A stretch of DNA of 64,000 nt from NCBI RefSeq assembly GCF_009363115.1, contig NZ_CP045298.1, forward strand, positions 2,200,001 through 2,264,000, written 5' to 3'. This stretch comes from Paenibacillus brasilensis (lineage in GTDB: Bacteria > Bacillota > Bacilli > Paenibacillales > Paenibacillaceae). Made by a program: the position numbers and the translations under genes. Shown one piece after another: positions 27,150 to 37,792 of this stretch; position 1 is the first letter of the stretch; every line of letters starts with the position of its first letter. The notes under the pieces were generated by a model. The model saw only the letters and a program-made list of their open reading frames with translations, made no database searches and had not been told where the DNA came from.

Positions 27150-28319
27150 TCAGCCGCCTGCGACTTCACTTTGCCAGCGTTTGTAGATTTCCTGCTGAAG
27201 CTCGCCGCTGTTGAAGCTGCGGTAGCCTGAAGAAACACTGTTGAATTTCTCTTGCAGTTCTTTTGGCATCAGACTCCACTTGATCCCCGGATAGCCATAC
27301 ATTTTATTGATAACAACCTTCTGCGCGTCCGGTGTCAGCACATAGTTCAGGAATTCTTGCGTCGCTTCCTTCTTGGAGGAAAGGGAAGGAACCATCAGAT
27401 AAGACGGCCCGCCTGTAAAAGCAGGGGCGATCTGCGTCAGCTTGATCGTGTCAGGCAGCAGCCCTTTTGCCAATTGCTCCAGCGCCATATCGGACCAGGC
27501 CGGAATCATATCCACCTCTCCGCTCGCGAGAATATCAAGCGTGCCTTGATTCTTTTTCGGATAGACACCCTTTTGATACATGGAAGGCCCCAATTCCTTG
27601 AGCAGCGAGAAGCCTTGATCCCATTTTTTCATATTAGCCGGATCATTGCTGTTCATGGCCTCTGGCGGGAGGAAGTTATAGATGACGGTATTTACAAACG
27701 AGCTGCCTGACCCACCCGTGGACGGGTCGTTATAAGCAAATTTGCCGGGATGCTGACGAATCCACGTATACAGCTCGTCTGCTGTTTTGGGAGGCGTACC
27801 CACCTTCGCGCTATTATAGGCAAGAACTACCGAGGATGCCCGGTATGGAATAGCCTGATTATTTACTTGCTTCAGATAAGTTTCGTCCACATTGGCCAGG
27901 TTCGGAACCTTTTTGGCGTCCATCGTGTCCCACAGTTGTTCACCTACACCTCTAGTGATGTCATCCAGACTGCCCTCATACAGATCTATATCCACATCAG
28001 TTTGTCCGCTCTTTTTGGCTGCGATCAGACGATCCAGCGTCGATGCACCTCCCGTTCCGGCTGGCAAATACACCAGCTTAACCTTGATGTGGTCATTTTT
28101 AGCTTCAAAATCCTTAATTAAGGTTTCCCATAACTCTTTGACGTTCAAAGATCCGCCAGTGTACAAGGAAATCTCCGTCGTGCCTGCAGCTGCCCCTGCT
28201 TTCGTGTCCTTGGCCTCTCCTGTCGTGGTTGTGGCCTTGCCGCTGTTCCCGCATCCGGCCAATAACGATAGGCTGAGCACCCCAGCCAAAATCAGACTCA
28301 TCTTCTTTTTCCCAAACAC
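27150..28319 (-). CDS. ABC importer substrate-binding lipoprotein
   Basis: A 389-residue protein with lipobox LSLSLLAGC near residue 20, then a type-2 periplasmic-binding fold (EISLYTGGSL, IDLYEGSLDDITRG, PSYLMVPSLS). A GTG start at 28319 has AAAGGAGGA eight bases upstream. The family handles sugars, polyamines, iron or phosphonates. Linkage to a PHP hydrolase favours a phosphorylated compound, but this is inference. Confidence 0.87.
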   Translation of the reverse strand: MFGKKKMSLILAGVLSLSLLAGCGNSGKATTTTGEAKDTKAGAAAGTTEISLYTGGSLNVKELWETLIKDFEAKNDHIKVKLVYLPAGTGGASTLDRLIAAKKSGQTDVDIDLYEGSLDDITRGVGEQLWDTMDAKKVPNLANVDETYLKQVNNQAIPYRASSVVLAYNSAKVGTPPKTADELYTWIRQHPGKFAYNDPSTGGSGSSFVNTVIYNFLPPEAMNSNDPANMKKWDQGFSLLKELGPSMYQKGVYPKKNQGTLDILASGEVDMIPAWSDMALEQLAKGLLPDTIKLTQIAPAFTGGPSYLMVPSLSSKKEATQEFLNYVLTPDAQKVVINKMYGYPGIKWSLMPKELQEKFNSVSSGYRSFNSGELQQEIYKRWQSEVAGG

Positions 28320-28422
28320 GTTGTTTCCTCCTTTAGATGGTTGCACAAGTTCGCAATACCGCTAGATGATGCGTTCATGATGGATTGATATTGAAGCGAT
28401 GCAGAAGGTTGATGGCAGACAT

Positions 28423-29454
28423 TCACTGTGCTGCTGGAAAAGTAACAATTTTATTGAAGCTGAATCTGATCTGCTCCCCACTGCGCAGCTCGGCAGCCCG
28501 TTCACGCGGCACAAACATCTTCAGATGATCCGTCCCGCTGTCCAGCGACACCTCGGCATAATGCCCGAGAATCATCACCTGTCGGATCGTTCCGGACAGA
28601 GAAGGCTTGTCTTCATTCGTCAGAACAATATCCTCCGGTCTTACACCTACCATGGATTCACCTGTGTATTCATGCTCTTGCGTAAAAGATATTCCGCTCA
28701 CGGAGACACTGCGGCCTTTGCTCACCCCCCTTAATAAATTGATGCGCCCAATAAATCCCGCCACAAACAGCGATTGCGGATTGTCATAAATCTCCTGCGG
28801 CGTCGAAAGCTGCTCGATCCGGCCAGCATTCATGACCACAATCCGGTCGGAAATGGACAGCGCCTCTTCCTGATCGTGGGTGACGAATACCATCGTCATC
28901 CCCGTTCGCATCTGGATATCGCGCAGTTCCTCCCGCATTTCCATCCGCAGCTTGGCATCGAGTGCGGAGAAAGGCTCGTCCAGCAGCAATACATCCGGCT
29001 TCAGCAGCAGAGCACGGGCGAGCGCTACCCGCTGCTGTTGGCCGCCTGAGAGCTGGCCGGGCGTCTTGCGTTCCGTCGTCTCCAGCCGCACCAGCGCCAG
29101 CGCTTCCTTGACCTGGCGGTCGATCTCTGCCTTTCTCACCTTGCGAATCTTCAGTCCGAAGGCCAGATTGTCATATACCGTCATATGCGGCCACAGATTA
29201 TAGCTTTGGAACACCATGGCTGTCGGGCGCTTTTCGGGAGGCAGCTTCAGTACGCTTTTGCCCTGAATCCGGATGTCACCGCCGTCCGGGTCAAGAAAGC
29301 CGCCAATTGAGCGAAGCACGGTTGTTTTGCCACAGCCGGACGGACCAAGCAGCGTTACCAGTTCTCCCTTCATCACGTCAAGTGAGATGCCTTTGACTCC
29401 GTCTCCTGTCTTGAAGCGTTTGGTTAACTCTTGAATGGATAGTTGAATGGACAT
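28423..29454 (-). CDS. ABC importer ATP-binding protein (FbpC/PotA-like)
   Basis: A 343-residue protein. Walker A GPSGCGKTT, signature LSGGQQQRVALARAL, Walker B VLLLDEPFSALD, and a C-terminal TOBE-like domain (VGVRPEDIVLTNEDKPSL). It energises import by the two permeases flanking it in the operon. Confidence 0.93.
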   Translation of the reverse strand: MSIQLSIQELTKRFKTGDGVKGISLDVMKGELVTLLGPSGCGKTTVLRSIGGFLDPDGGDIRIQGKSVLKLPPEKRPTAMVFQSYNLWPHMTVYDNLAFGLKIRKVRKAEIDRQVKEALALVRLETTERKTPGQLSGGQQQRVALARALLLKPDVLLLDEPFSALDAKLRMEMREELRDIQMRTGMTMVFVTHDQEEALSISDRIVVMNAGRIEQLSTPQEIYDNPQSLFVAGFIGRINLLRGVSKGRSVSVSGISFTQEHEYTGESMVGVRPEDIVLTNEDKPSLSGTIRQVMILGHYAEVSLDSGTDHLKMFVPRERAAELRSGEQIRFSFNKIVTFPAAQ

Positions 29455-29482
29455 TAGCTTAGGCTCCTTTTGACCAATTACG

Positions 29483-30307
29483 TTATTTCACCTGAAATCC
29501 GCCTGACAGTACATCCGCACTTACAAACCGCTTGGCAGCCAATAGCAGAATAATCGTTGGCAGAGTAAGAATGACCGAGAAAACAGCACCCGTTGTGCTC
29601 GGATAATCGGCAATAATGGAATACATAATGACTGGCATCGTTTTATAATCTGGTGTTCCGACCAACAGTGTCCCCTGAGCCTCATCCAGTGAAGCAAGAA
29701 AGGTAAAGATGGAGGCGACCACAATGCCGGGCAGTGCCATAGGAAAGGTGATTTTCCAAAACACTCGAAATGGTCCGGCTCCGGCATCCCTGGCTGACTC
29801 CTCTTGTGCGCGATGTACGCTGCGGAACGCAGAGGAAGGGATCCAGGTCATATACATGAGCGTATTCACCATGTGGATTAATACAATGCCTGCAAAGGTG
29901 TTCATCAACCCGAATTGGTAGAACAGCACAGCGATGGACACATACAAGCCCATTTTCGGAAAAGCGTGCGTGAGCAGGAATGAGAATAGGAACCACTTAC
30001 TGAGCGGAAAGGAAATCCGTGCAAAGGCATAAGCAGCAGGAACACATACAATAATCGAGCAGACCGTAACGGTAATAGCAATCAGGAAGGATAGGGAAAT
30101 CGAGCTGAGAACGTCATCCTGGGTAAGCACAAACTTCCACCATTCCAGTGACAGGCTCTGCGGGAGCGGTGCAGGATACTGCCATTTTCCCGAGACCGCC
30201 AACAGGAGTAAATTGGTCAGAGGCCCTAGGAAAAAAATGACGAAAATGACAAGCACGATGAATTCCACAATTTTGCGTGTGCCGAGTGAGCGAAGATACC
30301 AGTTCAT
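29483..30307 (-). CDS. ABC importer permease (operon promoter-proximal)
   Basis: A 274-residue membrane protein with several helices and an EAA loop (ESARDAGAGPFRVFWKITFPMALPG). It is the first gene of the operon that ends with the GntR regulator at 22568. The start ATG has AGAGGGATG upstream. The operator palindrome lies 17 bases further upstream. Confidence 0.88.
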   Translation of the reverse strand: MNWYLRSLGTRKIVEFIVLVIFVIFFLGPLTNLLLLAVSGKWQYPAPLPQSLSLEWWKFVLTQDDVLSSISLSFLIAITVTVCSIIVCVPAAYAFARISFPLSKWFLFSFLLTHAFPKMGLYVSIAVLFYQFGLMNTFAGIVLIHMVNTLMYMTWIPSSAFRSVHRAQEESARDAGAGPFRVFWKITFPMALPGIVVASIFTFLASLDEAQGTLLVGTPDYKTMPVIMYSIIADYPSTTGAVFSVILTLPTIILLLAAKRFVSADVLSGGFQVK

Positions 30308-30323
30308 AATTCATCCCTCTCAA

Positions 30324-30337
30324 GACGTCTAGACGTC
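30324..30337. promoter_or_regulatory. Palindromic operator, probably for the GntR regulator
   Basis: GACGTCTAGACGTC is a perfect 14-base palindrome containing GTCTAGAC, the core often bound by UTRA GntR proteins. It lies between a TATAAT-type -10 box (30356-30361, - strand) and the first gene, a repressing position. Confidence 0.65.
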
Positions 30338-30448
30338 CGAATCTCTTTTCAATTTGGATTATAGAGAGGGTTTATTATCACAAATCGACAAGGAGGATAA
30401 GTTTATGTAAAGAGAAGGAATCCGTTTAACACTTCAACAATAAAAAAA

Positions 30449-30474
30449 GAGAGAGCTGTTAACAGCCCTCTCTC
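30449..30474 (-). terminator. Terminator of purA
   Basis: AGAGAGAGCTGTT pairs with AACAGCCCTCTCT (one mismatch) and is followed by TTTTTTT on the - strand, just past the purA stop. Confidence 0.85.
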
Positions 30475-30508
30475 CTTGAACGTATATGAATAGCTCTATC
30501 AATAAGTC

Positions 30509-31798
<1,290 letters not shown>

Positions 31799-31984
31799 TC
31801 ATTCCTCCGTGGAGTGCCCACAGACACTCTGATTTTGAGCTGACGCACTACGCATTTCTGGCTCTAATTGCCTCAACAGCCAGATACGGAGCGTTCTCGG
31901 ACAGCAGGAAAAAACGTCCGTCGCAGACATTCCATAGGTCGGAATGCCCCGGGCGTATTGATCTCCCCACTGCGTTGAAGCAGC

Positions 31985-32013
31985 ACTATAAGTGTACCAG
32001 TACCATTTTTCAA
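31985..32013 (-). promoter_or_regulatory. Sigma-A promoter of purA
   Basis: On the - strand TTGAAA and TATAGT are separated by exactly 17 bases, about 190 bases upstream of the purA start. Confidence 0.65.
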
Positions 32014-32026
32014 AGTCAAATAAAAA

Positions 32027-32062
32027 ACGAACAATATATCACATGAAAATAGTATTGTTCGT
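32027..32062. promoter_or_regulatory. PurBox pair (PurR operator) upstream of purA
   Basis: ACGAACAAT (32027-32035) and its inverted partner ATTGTTCGT (32054-32062) are separated by 18 bases. This matches the paired PurBox layout of Firmicute PurR, and lies just upstream of the -35 box. Confidence 0.75.
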
Positions 32063-32112
32063 AATTGGGAGTTTCAATCCTTATATGAAAACATGTAAAT
32101 AGACTATGAAAA

Positions 32113-32156
32113 GGCTCTTTCGACATCGTGAGACACGCGTCGAGAGAGCCTTTTTC
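32113..32156 (-). terminator. Terminator hairpin between dnaB and purA
   Basis: GGCTCTTTCGAC pairs with GTCGAGAGAGCC, with T-rich flanks on both sides. It ends the rplI-dnaB transcript. Confidence 0.75.
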
Positions 32157-32172
32157 TAATGATATGAATACG

Positions 32173-33531
32173 TTAGCCAGCGAATGCATCCGAATGGGCA
32201 CGCTCGTAATTGGCGAATTTATTATAGTTTTTGAGAAACACCAGCTCTACCGTTCCGACCGGGCCGTTACGCTGCTTGGCTATGATAATCTCAATAATAT
32301 TTTTCTTTTCCGTTTCCTGATTATAGTAATCATCCCGGTACAGAAACGCGACAATGTCAGCATCCTGCTCGATGGAACCTGATTCCCGCAAGTCACTCAT
32401 CATCGGTCGCTTGTCTTGACGCTGCTCCACACCCCGGCTCAGCTGGGAAAGGGCAATAACAGGCACTTCAAGCTCACGGGCAATTTGCTTCAATGTCCGT
32501 GAAATTTCGGATACCTCCTGCTGCCGATTCTCGCCTGCTTTGCCGCGTCCGTGAATAAGCTGCAAGTAGTCGATCACGATCATGCCCAGTCCCTTTTCCG
32601 TCTTGAGACGGCGGCACTTGGCACGGATATCAGCGACAGTGACACCAGGCGTATCGTCGATATAGATCTCTGCCTCAGACAAGGCTGCAATCCCCATCGT
32701 CAGCTTGGCCCAATCTTCGTCGCCTTTAAATTCACCTGTCCGCATGACGTTCGCGTCCAAATTAGCCTCGGCACAGATCATCCGCTGCACGAGCTGGGCT
32801 GCCGACATCTCCAGACTAAAGATGGCTACCGTCTCTTTCGCCCGCACTGCAACGTTTTGCGCAATATTCAGGGCGAACGCCGTTTTACCTACGGATGGAC
32901 GGGCCGCCACAATGATCAAGTCATTGCGCTGGAAACCCGCCGTCATCTTGTCCAGGTCAACAAATCCGGATGGAATTCCGGTTGTATTGCCCTTGTTCTG
33001 ATGTAGCATTTCGACACGGTCGAACACTTCCATCACGACATCGCGGATGGCGATAAAACCACTGCCTGAGCGCCCGTTGGATATTTCCATGATCTTGCGC
33101 TCGGCATCGCTCAGCATACCGGCGACATCCTCGCCGTTGCTGTAGCCTTCACTCACAATTTGCGTAGCTGTGCGAATCAGACGACGAAGCATCGCCTTTT
33201 CTTCAATAATCTGGGCATAGTAATCCACGTTAGCCGCTGTTGGCACTCCGTGAGCCAGCTTGGCCAGATAACTGACTCCGCCGATATCCTCCAGCTGACC
33301 TTTGTCCTGAATCTTCGAGGTCAGCGTAACCAAGTCAATCGGCTGCCCGGATTCACCCAGCTCAATCATTGCTTCGTAAATCATCTGATGAGCCTTATCG
33401 TAAAAATCCTCGGTCTGCACCCGCTCCATCGCGGTAATCAGTGCTTCGGACTGGAGCAAAATGGACCCGATAACCGCCTGTTCAGCCTCCAGATTTTGCG
33501 GAGGAATCCGATCAAAAAATTCGCCGCCCAT
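32173..33531 (-). CDS. dnaB: Replicative DNA helicase DnaB
   Basis: A 452-residue protein. The N-terminal domain (PPQNLEAEQAVIGSILL) and RecA-like helicase domain have Walker A ARPSVGKTA, Walker B MIVIDYLQLI, and the arginine-finger region RGVEQRQDKRPMMSDLRESG. It unwinds DNA at the fork as a hexamer. It is called DnaC in B. subtilis. It follows rplI by two bases. Confidence 0.97.
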   Translation of the reverse strand: MGGEFFDRIPPQNLEAEQAVIGSILLQSEALITAMERVQTEDFYDKAHQMIYEAMIELGESGQPIDLVTLTSKIQDKGQLEDIGGVSYLAKLAHGVPTAANVDYYAQIIEEKAMLRRLIRTATQIVSEGYSNGEDVAGMLSDAERKIMEISNGRSGSGFIAIRDVVMEVFDRVEMLHQNKGNTTGIPSGFVDLDKMTAGFQRNDLIIVAARPSVGKTAFALNIAQNVAVRAKETVAIFSLEMSAAQLVQRMICAEANLDANVMRTGEFKGDEDWAKLTMGIAALSEAEIYIDDTPGVTVADIRAKCRRLKTEKGLGMIVIDYLQLIHGRGKAGENRQQEVSEISRTLKQIARELEVPVIALSQLSRGVEQRQDKRPMMSDLRESGSIEQDADIVAFLYRDDYYNQETEKKNIIEIIIAKQRNGPVGTVELVFLKNYNKFANYERAHSDAFAG

Positions 33532-33533
33532 AA

Positions 33534-33977
33534 TTATTCTTCAGTCACCTGAACCTTCAGCGTAGCTTTGACCTCAGGATGAAGCTTGACGGTCATTTGA
33601 GTCACGCCGAGCGTACGAATCGGTTCTTCCAGCTCGATTTTGCGTTTATCCAGCTTGATCCCAGTTTTGGAAACAGCCTCTGCGATTTGCTTGCTTGTAA
33701 TCGCGCCGAACAGCCGTCCACCTTCTCCAGCCTTCGCTTTGAGCTGAATCGTTGTCTCTTCCAGCTTTTTGCCGAGTACTTGCGCCTCTTCCTTTTCCTC
33801 TTGCTTGCGTTTTTCCTCAGCAGCGTTCTGATTCTCCAGCGTCTTCATATTTCCTTCCGTTGCTGGACGGGCAATACCCCGCGGCAGCAGAAAATTCGCT
33901 GCATAACCGTCGGACACTTCCTTAACCTGCCCTTTCTTGCCTTGGCCCTTCATATCTTTAATGAATATCACTTTCAT
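33534..33977 (-). CDS. rplI: 50S ribosomal protein bL9
   Basis: A 147-residue protein. The N-terminal signature [33 protein letters not shown], a long central helix and the C-terminal 23S-binding domain ([16 protein letters not shown]) are all present. Its start overlaps the gdpP stop by four bases, and dnaB follows, the conserved Firmicute order. Confidence 0.97.
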   Translation of the reverse strand: MKVIFIKDMKGQGKKGQVKEVSDGYAANFLLPRGIARPATEGNMKTLENQNAAEEKRKQEEKEEAQVLGKKLEETTIQLKAKAGEGGRLFGAITSKQIAEAVSKTGIKLDKRKIELEEPIRTLGVTQMTVKLHPEVKATLKVQVTEE

Positions 33978-35962
33978 TCAAATAACCCCTCTTCCCCATC
34001 AATTTCGGCCAGCACGTCGACCACTCTGCGTTCGGCTTCCTCCAGCGAGCAATCCAACTGGACCGCCGCATTCGTCAGATGTCCTCCGCCGCCTAGCCGT
34101 TCCATGACGACCTGTACGTTCATGCGCCCGAGCGAACGGGCGCTGATCCCCACCAGGCCGTCAGGACGTTCACTGACCACAAAGGAGGCCAGTACATCCG
34201 TCATATTGAGTAATGAATCCGCCACCTGAGCAATCAGAAGCTGCGGAATTTTTTGTCCGGGCTCTGTCACCGCAAGCGCGATGTGCCCATATATCATTTT
34301 AGCATGCTTAATAATTTCCGCCTTAGCAATATATTCATCCAGGTCCTCTTTTAGCATGCGCTGGATCATGACTGTATCTGCCCCGCTACGCCGCAAAAAA
34401 CCGGCCGCCTCAAACGTACGTGAGCCTGTATGCAGGGAAAAATGCTTGGTATCCACCGTAATCCCGGCCAGCAGCGATGTCGCCTCCAGCGGTGTCAGTT
34501 GGACCTTCTCATGGATATATTGCAGCAGCTCAGTCACCAGCTCACAGGCCGACGACGCATACGGCTCCAAATAGATCAGAACCGAATCGTTAATAAATTC
34601 CTCGCCCCGACGATGGTGGTCTACCACGACTACTCTGCTTGCCGTCTGCACAAGACGTGGCTCAATCGTCATCGAGGCCTTGTGCGTATCTACCACGACC
34701 AGCAGGCTATGCTCGGTCATGGACTGAAGCGACTGCTCTGGCGTCATCAGTGCCTGCGACAGCTTCTCATCCTTGTTCACCTGCTCCATCATCCGGTCGA
34801 TGGACGGATTGGATTTATCCAGCACGATATGCGCTTCTACATTGTACAACGCTGCGGCCTTCCACACACCGATGGCCGCTCCGACTGCATCCATGTCCGG
34901 TATTTTGTGTCCCATGATCAGCACGCGGTCACTCTCCTGCATCAGATCACGCAGCGCATGGGCAATGACTCGGGCACGCACCCTTGTACGCTTCTCGACA
35001 GCGTTAGACTTGCCTCCGTAAAAGGACAGGCGCTGCCCGGCTTTCACTGCTGCCTGATCGCCACCGCGTCCGAGCGCCATATCCAGGCTGGACTGAGCCA
35101 GCTCGCCCAGCTCCTTGATGCTCTCGGCACCAAAGGACAAACCGATGCTCAGTGTCATGGGCACTTTCAAGTCCGCTGTCATTTCCCTCACCGTATCCAG
35201 AATGACGAATCGACTCTGCTCCAGCTCCTGAAGCGCTTTGTGATTCAACATAATGAGATAGCGCTCGGATGACAAACGGCGCAAATAAATGTTGTAATGA
35301 TTCGCCCAGGACGTAATCTCGCTCGTCACCTTCGCAATAAGCGCAGTGCGCTGCTGATCGTCCATTCCCTGAGCGGCCTCGTCCATATTATCGAGCATGA
35401 CGATACCGAGCGCCAATCGCTCGTTTTCATACTGCTTGCGCAGCACCGCCAGCTCCGTTACTTCATACAGGTATATCAGTCGCTCATCCGGTACGATCAG
35501 AAACTGGTAGTGGCGCTCATCATGCTGTAGCTCCACCTTAAGCTCGCGAGTGAACTCCCTTGTTTCCTTTTTGGCACTTAAAGCTCCCGCTAGTTGAGGA
35601 AATAGGCCTTGCAGAGGCTCGCCTATCAACGACTGCTCCTCGAACATCTCCCCGGCAAACCGATTGTGCCATTCTACCGTTCGATTTTCACTGTATAAAA
35701 TGATCCCAAACGGCAGTGTGCTGATTGCTTCCCCCTCTACCCGCTTGATCCGGAAGGAAAGACCGCTGATATATTGATTTAATTCCCGACGAAAATCCAA
35801 CTCCGTCTTCAGCATCAGCCCGCCAAGCAAGAATGACAGCAGCAGTCCCATCACACCCAGTTCCCAATTGTACATGGAAATACATATGACAAGCACCAGC
35901 AGCAACAAAAACGCCCAGACAGTTTGATAACCGTGCCAGCGTTTTTGTAGAAATTTAGGCAT
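33974..35962 (-). CDS. gdpP: Cyclic-di-AMP phosphodiesterase GdpP (YybT)
   Basis: A 662-residue membrane enzyme. Two N-terminal helices, a PAS-like segment, a degenerate GGDEF ([37 protein letters not shown]), then DHH ([26 protein letters not shown]) and DHHA1 ([18 protein letters not shown]). It degrades c-di-AMP and so affects wall stress and potassium balance. It lies in the yybS-gdpP-rplI-dnaB operon. Confidence 0.95.
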   Translation of the reverse strand: MPKFLQKRWHGYQTVWAFLLLLVLVICISMYNWELGVMGLLLSFLLGGLMLKTELDFRRELNQYISGLSFRIKRVEGEAISTLPFGIILYSENRTVEWHNRFAGEMFEEQSLIGEPLQGLFPQLAGALSAKKETREFTRELKVELQHDERHYQFLIVPDERLIYLYEVTELAVLRKQYENERLALGIVMLDNMDEAAQGMDDQQRTALIAKVTSEITSWANHYNIYLRRLSSERYLIMLNHKALQELEQSRFVILDTVREMTADLKVPMTLSIGLSFGAESIKELGELAQSSLDMALGRGGDQAAVKAGQRLSFYGGKSNAVEKRTRVRARVIAHALRDLMQESDRVLIMGHKIPDMDAVGAAIGVWKAAALYNVEAHIVLDKSNPSIDRMMEQVNKDEKLSQALMTPEQSLQSMTEHSLLVVVDTHKASMTIEPRLVQTASRVVVVDHHRRGEEFINDSVLIYLEPYASSACELVTELLQYIHEKVQLTPLEATSLLAGITVDTKHFSLHTGSRTFEAAGFLRRSGADTVMIQRMLKEDLDEYIAKAEIIKHAKMIYGHIALAVTEPGQKIPQLLIAQVADSLLNMTDVLASFVVSERPDGLVGISARSLGRMNVQVVMERLGGGGHLTNAAVQLDCSLEEAERRVVDVLAEIDGEEGLFE

Positions 35963-35973
35963 GACTGTTCACC

Positions 35974-36900
35974 CTATTTCTTTGATCTTGTAATAGCTTC
36001 ACGCAGCGGAAAGGCCAAATCAATAATACCTATAATGCGGAGCGGCTGGAACACCAGTACGACGAGCGACAGCAGCAGCGCAATCACCGGGCTCATTTTA
36101 CGGCTATGCGTCCAAAAATAAATAAATCCAATGGTCTGGATAATAAAGCAAGCGTGGATCAGCGGCAGCATACTGATGGAAACCATTTGAATCCAGCTGC
36201 TATCCGAGGAATCCGCTATCCATCCGATCACAATTGCCAGCAGATAATACCAGATAAGCGCGCGCGGCAGCCTCCACTCTCGGGCTGGCTTCATTTTGCG
36301 TACCGGCACATCAAGACTACTCAATGCCGGACGTACCAAAGCATGTGTGATTACAGCCAGTAAGAAGGAGGTTACGATCAGCACATATGGAACCTTACCG
36401 ATAAGCATCGTACCGAGTCGCTGCGTATCATCTGCAGTCCAATTTGTGCCTGAAAGCATCGGATTGGCACTTAAAATCTCCTGCATAATATTTCCCGTTA
36501 TCGCAGCCTGATCACGAAGATACTGCGAAAGATCGAACCCGAATGAATACGTAGCGATGAGCAGTACAACCAACAACTCGGCTAAAATAACGCCCATTCC
36601 TGTCATCAAAGCCTGAAAAGAAGATCCTCCCTTTTTATACACCCGTCCCATCAGCATCGAAGGGATCAGAAAATAAAGCGCAGGGAGCAGCGAATACACA
36701 TCTAATAGCGCCAAAATCAGTAGCGCCGGTATGACATGAATCAGAAATCCTTTGAAATGCAGCGATGAAAACAATACAGCGCCAGGCACAATTAGCAAAA
36801 ATACGGTAATGATTTTCAGTGGTGTCAATAAAGTCAGCAGCAGAAGCAAATAAATGACGCTCCATGCTACAGTTGCCAAGCGGAATTTCAACGTTTTCAC
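35974..36900 (-). CDS. yybS: YybS-family multi-pass membrane protein (DUF2232)
   Basis: A 308-residue protein with about eight hydrophobic segments, typical of DUF2232/YybS (ALLDVYSLLPALYFLIPSMLMGRVYKKGGSSFQALMTG). It precedes gdpP in most Firmicutes. Its function is unknown, possibly S-component-like. Confidence 0.85.
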   Translation of the reverse strand: MKTLKFRLATVAWSVIYLLLLLTLLTPLKIITVFLLIVPGAVLFSSLHFKGFLIHVIPALLILALLDVYSLLPALYFLIPSMLMGRVYKKGGSSFQALMTGMGVILAELLVVLLIATYSFGFDLSQYLRDQAAITGNIMQEILSANPMLSGTNWTADDTQRLGTMLIGKVPYVLIVTSFLLAVITHALVRPALSSLDVPVRKMKPAREWRLPRALIWYYLLAIVIGWIADSSDSSWIQMVSISMLPLIHACFIIQTIGFIYFWTHSRKMSPVIALLLSLVVLVFQPLRIIGIIDLAFPLREAITRSKK

Positions 36901-37199
36901 CTCTTACGCATATGTTCTTCCAGTGCAGAAATGTCCTGATACCAATCCTCCAACTGGTGTCCTTCTTTTCTGTGTCTTCTTAGCTTGTCGATGAGTAGAT
37001 CATCCAATTCACGGTAAGACACTCCAAGACGCCTTCCCAAAATATAACTACTCATCATTAAGCTCGCCAGACAATCGCCAATACGGGCTGTACTGCCTTC
37101 CCACATCGCTTTAAACAGACGGGAAACTTGGTCAAGAACTTCTGTTTTGAGCCATTCAATGACCTTGGCCCTTTTCACAACATCCATTTCTTTAGGCAT
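36897..37199 (-). CDS. MazG-like family protein
   Basis: A 100-residue protein of the MazG-like group (MDVVKRAKVIEWLKTEVLDQVSRLFKAMWEG). Such proteins are four-helix NTP-pyrophosphatase relatives, common before yybS in Bacilli; here the metal-binding EExxE pattern is not clear. The ATG at 37199 is chosen, since the GTG at 37214 sits too close to GAGGAG. It overlaps yybS by four bases. Confidence 0.75.
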   Translation of the reverse strand: MPKEMDVVKRAKVIEWLKTEVLDQVSRLFKAMWEGSTARIGDCLASLMMSSYILGRRLGVSYRELDDLLIDKLRRHRKEGHQLEDWYQDISALEEHMRKR

Positions 37200-37260
37200 A
37201 TGATGAAGAGTCACACTCCTCTGAAAAAGCTTTATTCTCCATTATAGCATATCCTATTCT

Positions 37261-37299
37261 GAAAATAACTGTTACCCCATGGGGTAAATCGTTATTTTC
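37261..37299. terminator. Long inverted repeat, bidirectional terminator
   Basis: GAAAATAAC..TACCCCATGGGGTA..GTTATTTTC forms a stem of nine outer and seven inner pairs. It separates the CBS gene from the MazG-yybS operon. Confidence 0.75.
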
Positions 37300-37319
37300 A
37301 AAGCAGCTATGAGCTTATT

Positions 37320-37748
37320 TTAGGAAGAAGTATTAAACGATTCTCTGGACACAAACTTTTCACAATACTCTATAATCTGGCTGCGGCGCACGATACCGAT
37401 AAACCGGTCCATATCATCCACAACGGGTACAAAGTTCTGTACTTTAGCCAAATTAATTAAATCCTCCATATTTGCATCAATGGACACCGGCTTCATCGAA
37501 ACCCGCAGCGGAACGTCCTTGAGCATAAACTTAGAAGCGTTTTCAAAGGTGATTTTCCCCTCAGACTCTTTCATATGCCATAACAGGTCACCTTCTGTAA
37601 CTGTACCCGTATATCTACCTTCCTTATCCAAAATGGGAACCGCTGTGAAACGGTGATACTCCATCCGCTCCAACGTTTGCCGCAACGTAGCATCCGCCGT
37701 TACACAAGCGACTTCCTGTTTGGGAAGCAAGAAAAAAGCGATATTCAT
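37320..37748 (-). CDS. Tandem CBS-domain protein
   Basis: A 142-residue protein made of two CBS motifs (ATLRQTLERMEYHRFTAVPILD and MEDLINLAKVQNFVPVVDDMDRFIGIVRR). CBS pairs bind adenine nucleotides, or c-di-AMP in the DarB/CbpB type. The nearby gdpP makes a c-di-AMP-binding role worth testing (inference). Confidence 0.85.
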   Translation of the reverse strand: MNIAFFLLPKQEVACVTADATLRQTLERMEYHRFTAVPILDKEGRYTGTVTEGDLLWHMKESEGKITFENASKFMLKDVPLRVSMKPVSIDANMEDLINLAKVQNFVPVVDDMDRFIGIVRRSQIIEYCEKFVSRESFNTSS

Positions 37749-37792
37749 GAGAACGAATCCCCCTCAAAATCAAATGTAAATCAATTGATTAC

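Noticed and set aside
34430-35272. 280-residue frame opposite gdpP
   Set aside because: Shadow of the gdpP coding sequence, rich in His and Gln as expected of antisense frames.
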